NCBI RefSeq assembly: GCF_904849725.1
Contig: NC_058518.1
Coordinates: 325,336,581 to 325,400,580, forward strand
DNA: 64,000 nt
DNA from: Hordeum vulgare subsp. vulgare
Taxonomy: Eukaryota; Streptophyta; Magnoliopsida; Poales; Poaceae
Direction: 5' to 3'
In this document: piece after piece, positions 36,170-46,867 of the stretch
How the letters are laid out: every line of letters starts with the position of its first letter
How positions within the stretch are numbered: the first letter of the stretch is position 1
Made by a program: the position numbers and the translations under genes
Notes under the pieces: model-generated
Told to the model about the DNA's origin: nothing
Database searches by the model: none
Seen by the model: only the letters and a program-made list of their open reading frames with translations

Positions 36170-38729
36170 TTAAGACTTGCTTTGAGGTGCCCATTTCGTC
36201 ATGGGGCCTCTCAAATTAGTTACAAGAGTCTTAGGGACCCAAATAGCATAAAATCGGAATGCATTACGGGGACCAACGAATTTAGCATAAACCTCTCCTT
36301 CCTTTGATTTGCGAAGTACATAGGATGGAGGCATGAATTCAGTTGTCTTGTTGAGAATAGGCGAACCCCTAGTGGTCGACCCACTCTCAACCTTACCTTT
36401 CTCCTTGTGTCCCTCTCGTACAAATATTTTCTTTAAGCGGAGTGGTACACTTGAGAGGAGATGCACTTTTCTTGGCAGTGCTTGGATTGAACCCAAGCCC
36501 TTCCTTGGCAAAGCCTCCATTGTGTTGACTTAAGATCTGATTGAGAGTCTTTTGTCCTTGTGCACATGTCATGAGACCTCTATCTAGTTGTGCCTTTAGC
36601 GAACAGTTTTCCTCAAGGATAGATGTCAGTTCACTACTAGAGTTAGTAGTGTAGGCATCAACATTAATAATAGGTGAGGAGTAAGCCTTAGCTAAAGTGT
36701 CAAGATAAGTAACCTTGAGTGCATCAAAGCTCTTTGTAAGAACAGTGAGTTTCTCTTCCTTGTCTTTGAGAGACAAGGATATACGCTCATAGTCCTTAGA
36801 AAGGGAAGCACGAGAGTTCACTAGTCGGTTTTTATCATTTAGTAACTCTTTGCACACAGATTCAGCCTTTTTCAAGGAGGCAAGATCGTTAGCATGTTTA
36901 TCAAGGTTTTCACCAACTTTTGAGCATAATGCATCATTTTGTGCTTCCTCTTACAGGACTTTCTGCTCAAGGATTTCATTTCTTTCCTTCTCCTCGGTGA
37001 CGAGGGTTTCGAGTTCCTTGATGGTATTGGTGTGCTTACTCACCATTTCCATAAGTATGCGAAACATAGTGAGCTTCTTTCCTTTAAGAGAGCACATAAA
37101 TTTGTTTATTTTGGCAAACATGGGATGATCTAAGTCATTATCCTCATAGTGATCTTCCACATCAAGATACTCATCAGGTGAGGTAGATGCTAGACTGAAA
37201 GAGTTTAACCGTGGAGTTACCTTAACCTTATCATGGGAGCTTTGGTCTTCCTCATCTCCCATGGCAGTCTTTGCCATCAAATACTTGTGGGTGTTGCCCT
37301 TGTAGTCTTTCATATAGTTGTAGTGAACAACATCACCACTTTTGTTGACTAGCCTCAAGGTGTTTTGTGTATCCTGAGCTACTCCGGAAACCCCACCAAC
37401 GTCTTCTGGATCTGATTCTTCTTATGCAACCATTGCTCTTCCATCTATTCTATTGAGCTTGGAGTTCATAGGGTTTGGCAACTTCTTCTTTACAAAGGTA
37501 TTCGGAAACCTTGGTCTATCTTCTCTCTTCTCATAAGGACAGCCATTGGAGAAGTGGTTGGTTTCCTCACAGTTGTAGCATTTCCTTACCTTCTTCTTTG
37601 GGAATCTTCCCTTGAATTTTCCTGCACTGAACTTCTTTACAAAGAGAGCAATGTCCTCATAAGATGGGCTTTCACCAGAGTCAACATCATCACCATCTTC
37701 GTAGTCATCATCACCCTCTTCTTCCTCACTTTCTTCTTCATCACATTCATGCTTGGCTTTCAAAGCAAGATTGATCTTTGATGTTGAAGTGCCATGCATG
37801 GCAAGGTGCTTTGTTGCATTTGCCTTTGACTCTTCAAATAATTGGAAAGTGGATATGATGTCATCTGGAGTCATTTCTTTGAACCCATGGTGTTGCCTCA
37901 TGTCCCATACCATTTGATGGTGGTACGGAGCAAGAGCATGAAGTAACTTGTCCACGAGAAATCTCTTGGTTAGATTGAAACCATCTTGCGTCTTGTCACA
38001 GTCATAGGACTCAATGTCTGCGGCGAGAGTCATGAGTGGTTCTAGCAGTTGCTTGGGAGATTCACCCTTTTCCATACAGAAATTCTGTAATTGCCCCTTG
38101 GCAATTTCATATTGAGCAAGCCGAAGAGTGGAGGTACCGGTCTTGGTCCTTATAATGCTATTCCACAGTTCCTTGGCACTTGTGATGTGAATGTAAGGTC
38201 TCTGTTGCTTTTCATTCATTCCTTTTCTTATGCACATGATCGCAGTGTCATTGAGATGCTTGTCATAAGTTTCTCTGGGAGTGAGGCACCTTGGATCTAC
38301 AGGATTGTACCCATGCTCGAGGATGTCCAACATCTCATCATTGGCGTACCTAAGATGATCCTGCATACCAACTCTCCACAAAGCAAAATCAGAATTGTCA
38401 TCAAGCAAGGGAGGTTTTCCTCCAGGATTGTACTTAGGTTTCTCAACTTGAGATCTAGCATAAAGCCATGGAACACTGGTTTGGTTCCTCTCCGGAGGTT
38501 GTTGGCCATATGAAGAACCGTGCACATGTGGCCCTAAAGCCCTCGGGGACGTGGTTGTCCCCGTGGTTAATGATGCCAGTCTTATTTGGACCAAGGCCTC
38601 AAGAGAAGCATCATGCTCCTCTTTTTGCTTGGCAAGGGCCCGTTCCAGGTCCTCACAGGTGAAGGACTTGACTTTCGTGGAAGTCCCGTCCCTCTCCACT
38701 TGAGCTACAATAGTGGGAATCCCATCCAT
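36170..38729 (-). pseudogene. gag of element C (long Sirevirus-type gag)
   Basis: ATG at 38729. One frame runs to about 36430 with stops at 37422 (TAA) and 36951 (TAA), then shifts frame into 36520-36170. The N-terminal region contains LERALAKQKEEHDASLEAL, the capsid-like part follows, then an acidic linker, a zinc knuckle CYNCEETNHFSNGC (near 37560) and a coiled-coil C-terminal extension (LKDKEEKLTVLTKSFDALK). Gag this long with a coiled coil after the knuckle is a Sirevirus trait. Confidence 0.82.
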
Positions 38730-38766
38730 CTCGCTCTAGGGCGGTTAAGCCATAAGAATAGAGCAC

Positions 38767-38782
38767 GGGGCTCTGATACCAA
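38767..38782 (-). other. PBS of element C (initiator tRNA-Met)
   Basis: Minus strand TTGGTATCAGAGCCCC, one base from the LTR edge at 38784. Confidence 0.9.
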
Positions 38783-39960
38783 TTGAAAAGGATCGAGATG
38801 GACCTAGAGGGGGGCTGAATAGGTACAGTTCCAAATTTTAATGATTACTTAGCAATTTTAGGCAAAGTTGCGGAATATGAGCGTAGGCCTAATAATTGCT
38901 ATGACAAGGAGTAAGCTATTTAGAGTGAAGTAAGGCAACTGGTAAACAATAATCAAATACAAGTACGTAATAAGGATTAACACAAGTAGAGAGTTAGGGT
39001 TAGGAATAACCGAAACTCCAAGAGAGACGAGGATGTATCCCGATGTTCACTTCCTTGGAGGGAAGCTACGTCACCGTTAGAGGGGCGGATGTTACCACGA
39101 AGGCACACCAACGCCACGAAGGCTCACCCTATTCTCCCTTTGAGATAACTCCACGAAGGCGTTTCTCAACCACTAGTGGTAAGCCTTGAGGTGGCTTCCA
39201 AACCTTCACAAACTTTCCGGGGAAAATCACAATGTTTTGATTCCTCTCCGAAGACTCCTACCGCCTAGGAGTCTCCAACCTCCAAGAGTAACAAGATCAC
39301 GGGGATTGCTCAAAACTTGCTCAAATCACAAATCACTTTGGTGGAGAGGAGGAGAAGGAGACGATCTATCTTTTTATTGGAACAACACTCAAAAGGACTC
39401 ACAAATGCTCTTGGGATCTAAGATTGAGTGTAGACAAGAGTGAGTGAGAAGAAAGGTGTTCTTGTATGTGTTCTAGCTGTGTTGGATACCCTCTCATGAA
39501 GTGGGGGGTATATATAGTGGGGAGTGTTGAAAAGGACGTGGATGTCGCCTAGAGGGGGGGTGAATAGGCGCTTTAAAAAGGTTAAGGATTAGGCTTGAAC
39601 AACTGCGGAATAAAACTAACGTTTAATATGTCAAGCACAAAACCTACAAACAACTAGGCTCACCTATGTGCACCAACAACTTATGCTAAGCAAGATAAAC
39701 AACTAAGTGATAGCAAGATATATTACAATAAACAATATGTCTATCACAAAGTAAAGTGCATAAGTAAAGGGTTCGGGTAAGAGATAACCGAGGCACGGGG
39801 AGACGATGATGTATCCCGAAGTTCACACCCTTGCGGATGCTAATCTCCGTTAGAGCGGTGTGGAGGCACAATGCTCCCCAAGATGCCACTAAGGCCACCG
39901 TAATCTCCTCACGCCCTCGCACAATGCAAGATGCCGTGATTCCACTAAGGGACCCTTGAG

Positions 39961-40108
39961 GGCGGTCACCGAACCCGTACAAATGGCAACCCTTGGGGGC
40001 GGTCACCGAACCCGTACAAATGGCAACCCTTGGGGGCGGTCACCGAACCCGTACACGTGGCAACCCTTGGGGGCGGTTACCGGTACCCCTACAAATTGCT
40101 CGGGGCAA
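39961..40108 (+). repeat. 37-bp tandem repeat in LTR D (four copies)
   Basis: GGCGGTCACCGAACCCGTAC-type units start at 39961, 39998, 40035 and 40072; the last is diverged. Confidence 0.85.
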
Positions 40109-40679
40109 TCTCCACAACCTTATTGGAGACCCCGACGCTTCCCGGAGCTTCACACCACAATGATTGAGCTCCGAGACACCACCAAGCTTCTAGGACGCCA
40201 AAGCATCCACGAAGAACAATATCAAGGGTACTAAGTACCGAAGGTAGTAAGCTTCTCAACTTCTCACTTCCACGTATCACCGTGGAGAACTCAAACCGAT
40301 GCAACTAATGCAATGGCAAGAACACACGAAGTGGTCAAGTCCCTCACACTCAAATCCCTCCACAACAACAAAAGCTATGGAGAAATATGAGAGGAAGAAC
40401 AAGGAGCTCACAAAGAACTCCAAGATCAAGATCCAAGGGGTTCCCCTCACATAGAGGAGAAAGTGATTGGTGGAGATGTGGATCTAGATCTCCTCTCTCT
40501 TTTCCCTCAAGAGCAAGCAAGAATCATTGGAGGGATTGAGAGTAATCAAGCTCTAAGAATGTCAACAATGGAGGTAGAACAAGAGCTCAACGGATAGGAT
40601 CAGGCAAGGGGGAAGAAGACCCCCTTTATATAGTGGGGGGAAGAATCAGACCGTTACCCCCACTCTCTGCCTGAGCTCC

Positions 40680-41018
40680 AGCGGTACTACCGCTGGCTGC
40701 AGCGGTACTACCGCTGTTACTCCAGCGGTACTACCGCTGGGCCCCTGGTAGTGCAAAGGCACTACCACCGCCAAGAAAGTCTTCGCAAAAAGGTTCGTCC
40801 ACGAACAACCGCTAGGCAGGTGGTACTAAGCTCCTGGAGCGGTACTACCGCTGACCAGGGGCGGTACTACCGCGAGCCAGCGGTACTACCGCTAGGGCCA
40901 GCGGTACTACCGCCAACTCTAGCGGTACTACCGCTAGGTCGAGCGGTACTACCGCTAGGTCCAGCGGTACTACCGCTAGGTCGAGCGGTACTACCGCTAG
41001 GTCCAGCGGTACTACCGC
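40680..41018. repeat. Palindromic array GCGGTACTACCGC in LTR D (12 copies)
   Basis: Twelve copies of the near-perfect palindrome GCGGTA-C-TACCGC. The last five (from 40921) have a regular 21-bp period with alternating spacers AGGTCG and AGGTCC. The array lies directly upstream, on the minus strand, of the TATA near 40625. The repeated-peptide ORFs across it (AVLPLG or AVVPLD units) are a by-product. Confidence 0.93.
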
Positions 41019-41668
41019 TCGCCACTGAAACAGCCATAACTTTCGCATACGAGCTCCGAATCGAGCAAACCCAAGCTTGTTGGATTCAGGATGACAAGGG
41101 CTATCCAAACAGAGACTGGAAATCTTAATACCATGCGGTTATGAATATGCCAAAGATATAGAGATGTGAGATCTCTATGAATGAAGAACCGGCAAAAACT
41201 CCAACATCGAAAACATCATAGTAGATGCATATGGACTCCGTTTTCGATGAACTCGAGCTTGTCATGAAGATGACCATAAGCTCTAAAACTCACAAAGAGA
41301 AACACCAACTAAGAACCAAGAAGTATGATGCAAGGATGCAAATGGTTTGAGCTCTCAACGAACGATACGATCAAGCTACTCACTTGAGAGCCCCCCTTGA
41401 TAGAACAACAATCTATCCTAACCAGAAAACCTATCAAGGGCAAACCTATACCTTGCACCTCATCCTCTTGAGCTAGATGATGATGATCTTGGCTTCCTCA
41501 AGATGGACCACCTTTCTTGATTGTGTTGGCTTGATGAATACTAGTTGATTGCTCCCCCATACTCACTATGGGTGAGCCACTCTTCAGCATATCTTCACAA
41601 GTCCATTGCCACCATAATGGACGGCAAGCTTCAAGCATGCTATCTTCGTGAACTTGCACGTCGCAATC

Positions 41669-42158
41669 TTGATGACGATCACAACTTGACGTCATACTCC
41701 ATGGGTTGTATGAGATCTTCCCTTTGACGCAAGCTCATGGAAACACACCTAACCCCCACATAGAACTCTCACGAAGACCATGGGTTAGTACACAAACACG
41801 TAATGGACAATGCTTACCATACCATGGAATCACTTGATCCCTCTCGGTACATCTTGTACGCTTTGTGTGTTGATCAACTTGGTTTACTCTTTGTCTGAGA
41901 TCTTGATCAACCATTGATGATGATCACAACTTGACGTCATACTCCATGGGTTGTATGAGATCTTCCTTTTGACGCAAGCCCATGTAAACACACCTAACCC
42001 CCACATAGAACTCTCACGAAGACCATGGGTTAGTACACAAACACGTAATGGACAATGCTTACCATACCATGGGATCACTTGATCCCTCTCGGTACATCTT
42101 GTACGCTTTGTGTGTTGATCATCTTGATTTACTCTTTGTCTGAGATCTTGATCAACCA
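41669..42158. repeat. 245-bp tandem duplication in LTR D
   Basis: 41669-41913 and 41914-42158 are nearly identical (both begin TTGATGAYGATCACAACTTG). Confidence 0.9.
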
Positions 42159-42403
42159 TGTCTCTCTATGACCATTCTTTGGATAATACCTTGGATACCA
42201 TCTTGGTCATCATATAAACTCCTTGAACCCAACAGATGGACTTCAAGAAGTGCCTATGGACAAATCCTATAAATGTAACTTAAGGCAACCATTAATCCAT
42301 AGGAATTGTCATCAAGTACCAAAACCACATATGGAGATATATGCTCAATATATGCTCCAACAAGTGTAAAACAGCCGTTGGGGACACTTTAAGTCACACA
42401 GGG

Positions 42404-42835
42404 GTCGGACATCCGGCAGTTCACGGATGTCCGGGCGTCCACAAGGAGTCGGACGTCCGACATGGGTCGCTCGTCCGAGGGCTGTAGATATGTATGGAAT
42501 CACTATGGAGTTGAACAGGGACCGGACGTCACGAGAAGGCCGGAAGTCCGAGTTATTCGACTCAAACTTCTCTGGTGCAAGATTCCGGTTTTCCGAAAGG
42601 GGACGGACGTCCGTCCCTCGGACGTCCGGAGGGAGCCGGAAGTCCGAGTTATATGGCTCAAGTTCTTCTGGTGTAGAGCTCCGGATTTCCGAAGGTGGTC
42701 GGTCGACCGGCCCTCGGACGTCCGGAGGGAGCCGGAAGTCCGAGTTATATGGCTCAAGTTCTTCTGGTGCAGAGCTCTGGATTTCCGAGGCTGGTCGGTC
42801 GTCCGACCCTCGGACGTCCGGAGGAGGCCGGATGT
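42404..42835. repeat. CGGACGTCCG palindrome cluster in the LTR of element C
   Basis: Many exact or near copies of CGGACGTCCG and CGGACATCCG, with larger segmental repeats of about 110 bp (the GAGCCGGAAGTCCGAGTTAT unit recurs). The same cluster lies in the 3' LTR, split by Angela (20407-20482, 29461-29782), and a smaller one inside the element (32428-32545). Confidence 0.9.
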
Positions 42836-43190
42836 CCGAGGCATTAGTTCTGTTTTGAGATAAGAGCAGAGTAGTGAAGATGTGGTATGAGCAGAAAAGT
42901 AGAGATGTAGTATGAGCAAATTCATTGCAAAACCTGTGATCCCCTCTTAATAGTGCGGGATCCCTATACTCAAGAATAGTAAACTTTAAAGGATAGTCTA
43001 CATCATCTTTTCTCAATCCCGAGCCTTCTTGACATATAAGTCCCGATCTTCTCAGACCACCTTGGCACATAATTCTCAATCTACTAAAGTACTTGCCATC
43101 CTGAGATACACTCAACAAATAGGATTAGTTTCCTATGTATGTGTTGTCATTAACACCAAAGGTTGATTAGGGGCATGACATGCACTTTCA

Positions 43191-43448
43191 TCCTCCTATA
43201 AGACTTTGTCTAGGCTTGTCCCTTGCTACAAAAGGGATTGGGCAACCTTGCTGCACCGTTTCTACTTTTGTTACTTGTTGCTTGCTACGAATCATCTCAC
43301 CACACAATCACTTGTTACTGACTATTTCAGTGCTTGCAGATATTTCCTTGCTGAAAACCACTTGTCAGATCCTTCTGCTCCTCGTTGGGTTCGACGCTCT
43401 TACTTATCGAAAGGGCTACGATTGATCCCCTATACTTGTGGGTCATCA
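43191..43448 (+). repeat. 3' LTR of element B, second part
   Basis: It continues 10873-11133 of the 5' LTR and ends GGGTCATCA at 43448. The first five bases (TCCTC) are C's TSD. CCCAT follows as B's own TSD. Confidence 0.92.
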
Positions 43449-45504
43449 CCCATCATTGGAATATACAAGCCAAGTTATATAATAAAGATTCCCACTAGCA
43501 TATGGTGGTGACAAAACATGAGGCTCTCAATCATGAAGAACATGGTGCTATTATGAAGCACAAGTGTGGAAAAAGATAGTAGCATTGTCCCTTCTCTCTT
43601 TTTCTCTCTTTTTTTTATTTGGGCTCTTGGGCCTCTTTTTTTTCTCTTTTTTTTGTTTTCTCTTTTTTTTATTTGGGCTCTTTGGAATTTTTTTTATTTC
43701 CTCACATGGGACAATGCTCTAATAATGATGATCATCACACTTTTATTTACTCACAGCTCAAAGCTCAGAACAATGATGACTCTATAGGAAATGCCTCCGG
43801 CAGTGTACCGGGATGTGCAACGATCTAGCTTGGCGTATGACGTTGAAACATCTTGCTAGCTATCTTACGATCATGCAATGGCAATATGAGAGTGATGGCA
43901 CAAGTCATGAGACGGAACGGTGGGAGTTGCATGGCAATATATCTCGGATGGCTATGAAAATGCCATAGTAGGTTGGTATGGTGGCTGTTCTGAGGAAGGC
44001 ATATGGTGGGTTTATGCACCGGCGAGAATTGCGCGGAACTAGAGAGGCTAGCAATGGTGGAAGGTGAAAGTGCATCTATACCATGGACTCACATTAGTCA
44101 TGAAGAACTCACATACTTGCTGCGAAAGTTTTTATTAGTAATCGAAACAAAGTGCTAAACTTACATTCCTAGGGGAAGGGTTGGTAGGTGTTAACCATCG
44201 CGCGATCCCGACCTCAACACAAAGGATGACAATCAATAGATCAATTATGCTCCGACTTCCTAACATAGCGGTTCATCATACGTGCATGCTACGGGAATCA
44301 CTAACTTCAACACAAGTATTTCTAGATTCACAACACCCTACTAACATAACTCTTAGTATTACCAAATCCACGTCTCAAAACTAATTGAGAGGAATCAAAA
44401 CTTCTCTTTCTACTCAATGCACATGAAGATGGAGGTTTTTGTATCCTCTTTGGGTACCTATCACCTTTGGGACTACTTTCATAGCACAAGCCAACTACCA
44501 AGTCACGCACCGCCGTGCTCTAAAAGATCTAAGTGAAGCACATAGAGCAAAATTATCTAGCTCAAAAGATATAAGTGAAGCACGATGAGCATTCTAGAAA
44601 AATCACGATGAGTGCATGTCTCTCTCAAAAGGTGTGCAGCAAGGATGATTGTGACACAACAAAAAGAAAAAACTCCTACGATACAAGACGCTCCAAGCAA
44701 AACACATATCATGTGGTGAATAAAAATATAGCTCCAAGTAATGTTACCGATGGATTGAAGACGAAAGAGGGGATGCCTTCCCGGGGCATCCCCAAGCTTA
44801 TGCTTTTTGGTGTCCTTAAATTTGGCTTGGGATGCCTTGGGCATCCCCAAGCTTGATCTCTTTCCACTCCTTATCTCTTTGTCCATGAGAACATCACCCA
44901 AAACTTGAAAACTTTACAACACAAAACTTAAACGGAAACTCGTGATATCATTAGCACAAGAAAACAAACTACCACCTCTCCAGGTACTGTAGGAATCTTG
45001 ATTTCTATTTATATTAGTGTTAGATTAATGTATTCTCACTTTTCTATGGCTATTACCCTTCGATACTATCCATAGTTTCATCAAAACAAGCAACCAACTC
45101 AACAAAAACAGAATCTGTCAAAAACAGACCAGTTTGTAGCAATCTGTATACTTCGTATACTTCTTGTACCTCAAAAATTCTGAAACATTACGACTACCTC
45201 GGAAAAAGTCATATCAACCAGCAGCCAAAAGAATCAACTCAAAATCTCTTTCTGAATAAAAATGAAAAATAATCTCGTGAGCGAAAAGTTCTGTCTTTTT
45301 CCAACAGGATCAAACAACCATCACCAAGACTAGTCATAAAGGTTTTGCTTGGCTCAAACACAAAAATAAACACAAAATACACTATCATAACAGAATTATG
45401 ATGGTGTGGAAGCAACAAAATAGAAAGAAAAAGATAAATTCATTGGGTTGCCTCCCAACAAGAGCTATTGTTTAACGCCCTTAGCTAGGCATAAAGCGAT
45501 AAAA
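43449..45504 (-). other. 3' non-coding internal region of Sabrina
   Basis: About 2 kb without a supported gene. It has a T-rich, imperfectly repeated stretch near 43585-43700 (TTTTATTTGGGCTCTT twice) and two extra copies of the PPT-like motif (minus strand AAGCTTGGGGATGC) at 44786-44799 and 44841-44854. Confidence 0.65.
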
Positions 45505-46626
45505 TCACGTATCGTCGTCTTTGGTGCTCAAACCATAAGTAGCCCTCATCATAGATTCATAAGGCAATCTTATTTTCTTTATAGGAAAGTGCTCCATTCC
45601 CTTCTTTGAAGGAAACTGAAATCTAATATTCCCTTCCTTCATATCGATGATAGCACCGATAGTCCTTAGGAAAGGTCTACCAAGGATAATAGGGCATGTA
45701 GGATTGCAATCAATATCAAGCACAATGAAATCCATGGGTACATAGTTCCTATTTGCAATAATAAGAACATCATTGATCCTTCCCATGGGTTTCTTGATAG
45801 TAGAATCCGCAAGATGCAAATTAAGAGAACACTCCTCAATCTCATTAAAACCCAGAACATCGCATAAAGACTTTGGAATCGCGGAAACACTAGCACCCAA
45901 ATCACACAAAGCATTGCATTCATAGTTTTTGATTTTGATTTTGATAGTAGGTTCCAACTCATCATGAAGCTTTCTAGGGATAGAGACTTCCAATTCATGT
46001 TTCTCTTCAAGAGATTTTATCATAGCTTCGACGATATGATCGGTAAAGGCCTTGTTTTGGCTATAAGCGTGTGGAGAGTTTAACATGGATTGTATCAAGA
46101 AAATGCATTCAATCAAGAAAATGAAATCCAAGGTAGTAATTTCATTACTACTCAAAGTTTTAATATCTTCTACTCCACTTTCAATGCTTTTAGCATCAAG
46201 ATAGACGGACTCCAACTAATTGGGGCATTTTTCAACCAAAGTGGATTCATATCCAGCCCCATCATCATTAGGTTTGACACAAGAAAACAAAGCTTCAATG
46301 GGAGTCACACTAAGCACTTTAAGATCTTCGTGATTCTTATCACAAATTTCAGGTTTAGCAACCATTTTGTTGACTAAAGTAGCGTGTTTATTAGAAATTT
46401 GGCCTACTAATTTTTCAAGACGAGCAAACTGAGAATTTAGCGCAAGGAATTCTTTGGCCATATCATCAACTTCTTTATTCATAAAAGCCAAAAAAGAATT
46501 TTGCTCCTTCAGTTCTCTACGAAACTAACAGTTGTATTCAAACTGTGTAGACATGAAGCCATTAACACTAGATTCAGTTTCTTCCAACCTCGCATAGTGA
46601 GCATCAAAATCCCTTGGTTGGGCCAT
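45505..46626 (-). pseudogene. gag/protease-like ORF of Sabrina
   Basis: One frame of 374 codons from ATG 46626 to TGA 45505, broken by TAG at 46525-46527 and 46216-46218. The C-terminal half is an Athila-type retropepsin: [18 protein letters not shown], then PMDFIVLDIDCNPTCPIILG and a FRFQF-like region (NIRFQFPSKKGMEHF). The N-terminal half has a helical stretch (LEKLVGQISNKHATLVNKM). Nothing after it looks like RT. Confidence 0.78.
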
Positions 46627-46810
46627 ACAGGTCTTAGCAGGCAGACAAGCGGACAAAGAGCAAGCGAGAGAAAAGGGCGAACGAAAAAGGCAAATATTTT
46701 TGTAATTTTTTGTTTTTCAGAAGTGGGGGAGAGGAAAACGAGAGGCAAAAAAAGTAAATGCAAGAGATGAGTTTGCGACACTTACTTGGATGAGTTCTTG
46801 ACTTGATCCT

Positions 46811-46827
46811 CCCCGGCAACGGCGCCA
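46811..46827 (-). other. PBS of Sabrina, displaced from the LTR
   Basis: TGGCGCCGTTGCCGGGG on the minus strand, 40 bases inside the LTR edge at 46868. A degenerate second copy (TGGCGCTGTTGTTTGAG) lies between, next to the LTR. Confidence 0.75.
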
Positions 46828-46867
46828 GAAATCCTTCTGCTACTTCTCAAACAACAGCGCCAGAAAT

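Larger units (their letters stand above)
39525..42362 (-). repeat. Solo LTR D of a related Sirevirus-type Copia element
   Basis: 2838 bp from TGTTGAAAAGG to CTCCAACA (TIR TGTTG/CAACA), with no PBS, PPT or coding sequence. The segment CTAGAGGGGGGTGAATAGG near its left end is nearly shared with C's LTR, so the lineage is probably the same. AGTG occurs at or beside both junctions, but a clean 5-bp TSD is not clear. A minus-strand TATA (ACTATATAAAGG, 40621-40632) sits beside a palindrome array. Orientation is inferred from that layout. Confidence 0.8.
19625..43190 (-). mobile_element. Element C: Sirevirus-type Ty1/Copia element inserted in B's 3' LTR
   Basis: TSD TCCTC at 19620-19624 and 43191-43195. 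LTRs end TGAAA/TTTCA (the left end has mutated to TA). On the minus strand: 5' LTR 38784-43190, PBS, long gag with zinc knuckle and coiled coil, pol in Copia order (protease-integrase-RT-RNase H), a third ORF after pol, PPT, then 3' LTR. Long gag, an extra ORF and palindrome-rich LTRs point to the Sirevirus lineage (Maximus-like in wheat). Without its two nested insertions it is about 11.8 kb. Confidence 0.88.
38784..43190 (-). repeat. 5' LTR of element C, split by solo LTR D
   Basis: Pieces 38784-39524 and 42363-43190 (together about 1.57 kb) match the 3' LTR. The TATA box (near 39507-39517) is in the left piece. The palindrome cluster (about 42404-42835) is in the right piece, so D separates them. 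Confidence 0.92.
9645..43448 (+). mobile_element. Element B: complete Athila-like Ty3/Gypsy element, 3' LTR split by element C
   Basis: LTRs start TGATACRTCC and end GGGTCATCA. The TSD CCCAT flanks both sides (9640-9644 and 43449-43453). The order is LTR, PBS, gag, protease-RT-RNase H, integrase, accessory ORF, long 3' non-coding region, PPT, LTR, which fits the Athila lineage. Element C (19625-43190) lies inside the 3' LTR. Without C the element is about 10.2 kb. Confidence 0.9.

Noticed and set aside
39521..39529. A clean 5-bp TSD for solo LTR D
   Set aside because: Only AGTG is shared around the junctions and its placement conflicts with the TGTTG/CAACA ends; left unresolved.
40680..41018. 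Regular repeats with spacers, resembling a CRISPR array
   Set aside because: Units are palindromic 13-mers with spacers of a few bases that themselves repeat, inside a plant LTR; no cas genes and a eukaryotic context.
40751..41128. ORFs with repeated AVLPLG or AVVPLD peptides on both strands
   Set aside because: A by-product of the 21-bp palindromic array; a period divisible by three keeps any frame open.
42345..43118. 257-codon minus-strand ORF with repeated SDFRLPPDVRG units, and its counterpart at 29342-30058
   Set aside because: Derived from the CGGACGTCCG palindrome cluster of the C LTR; not a protein family.
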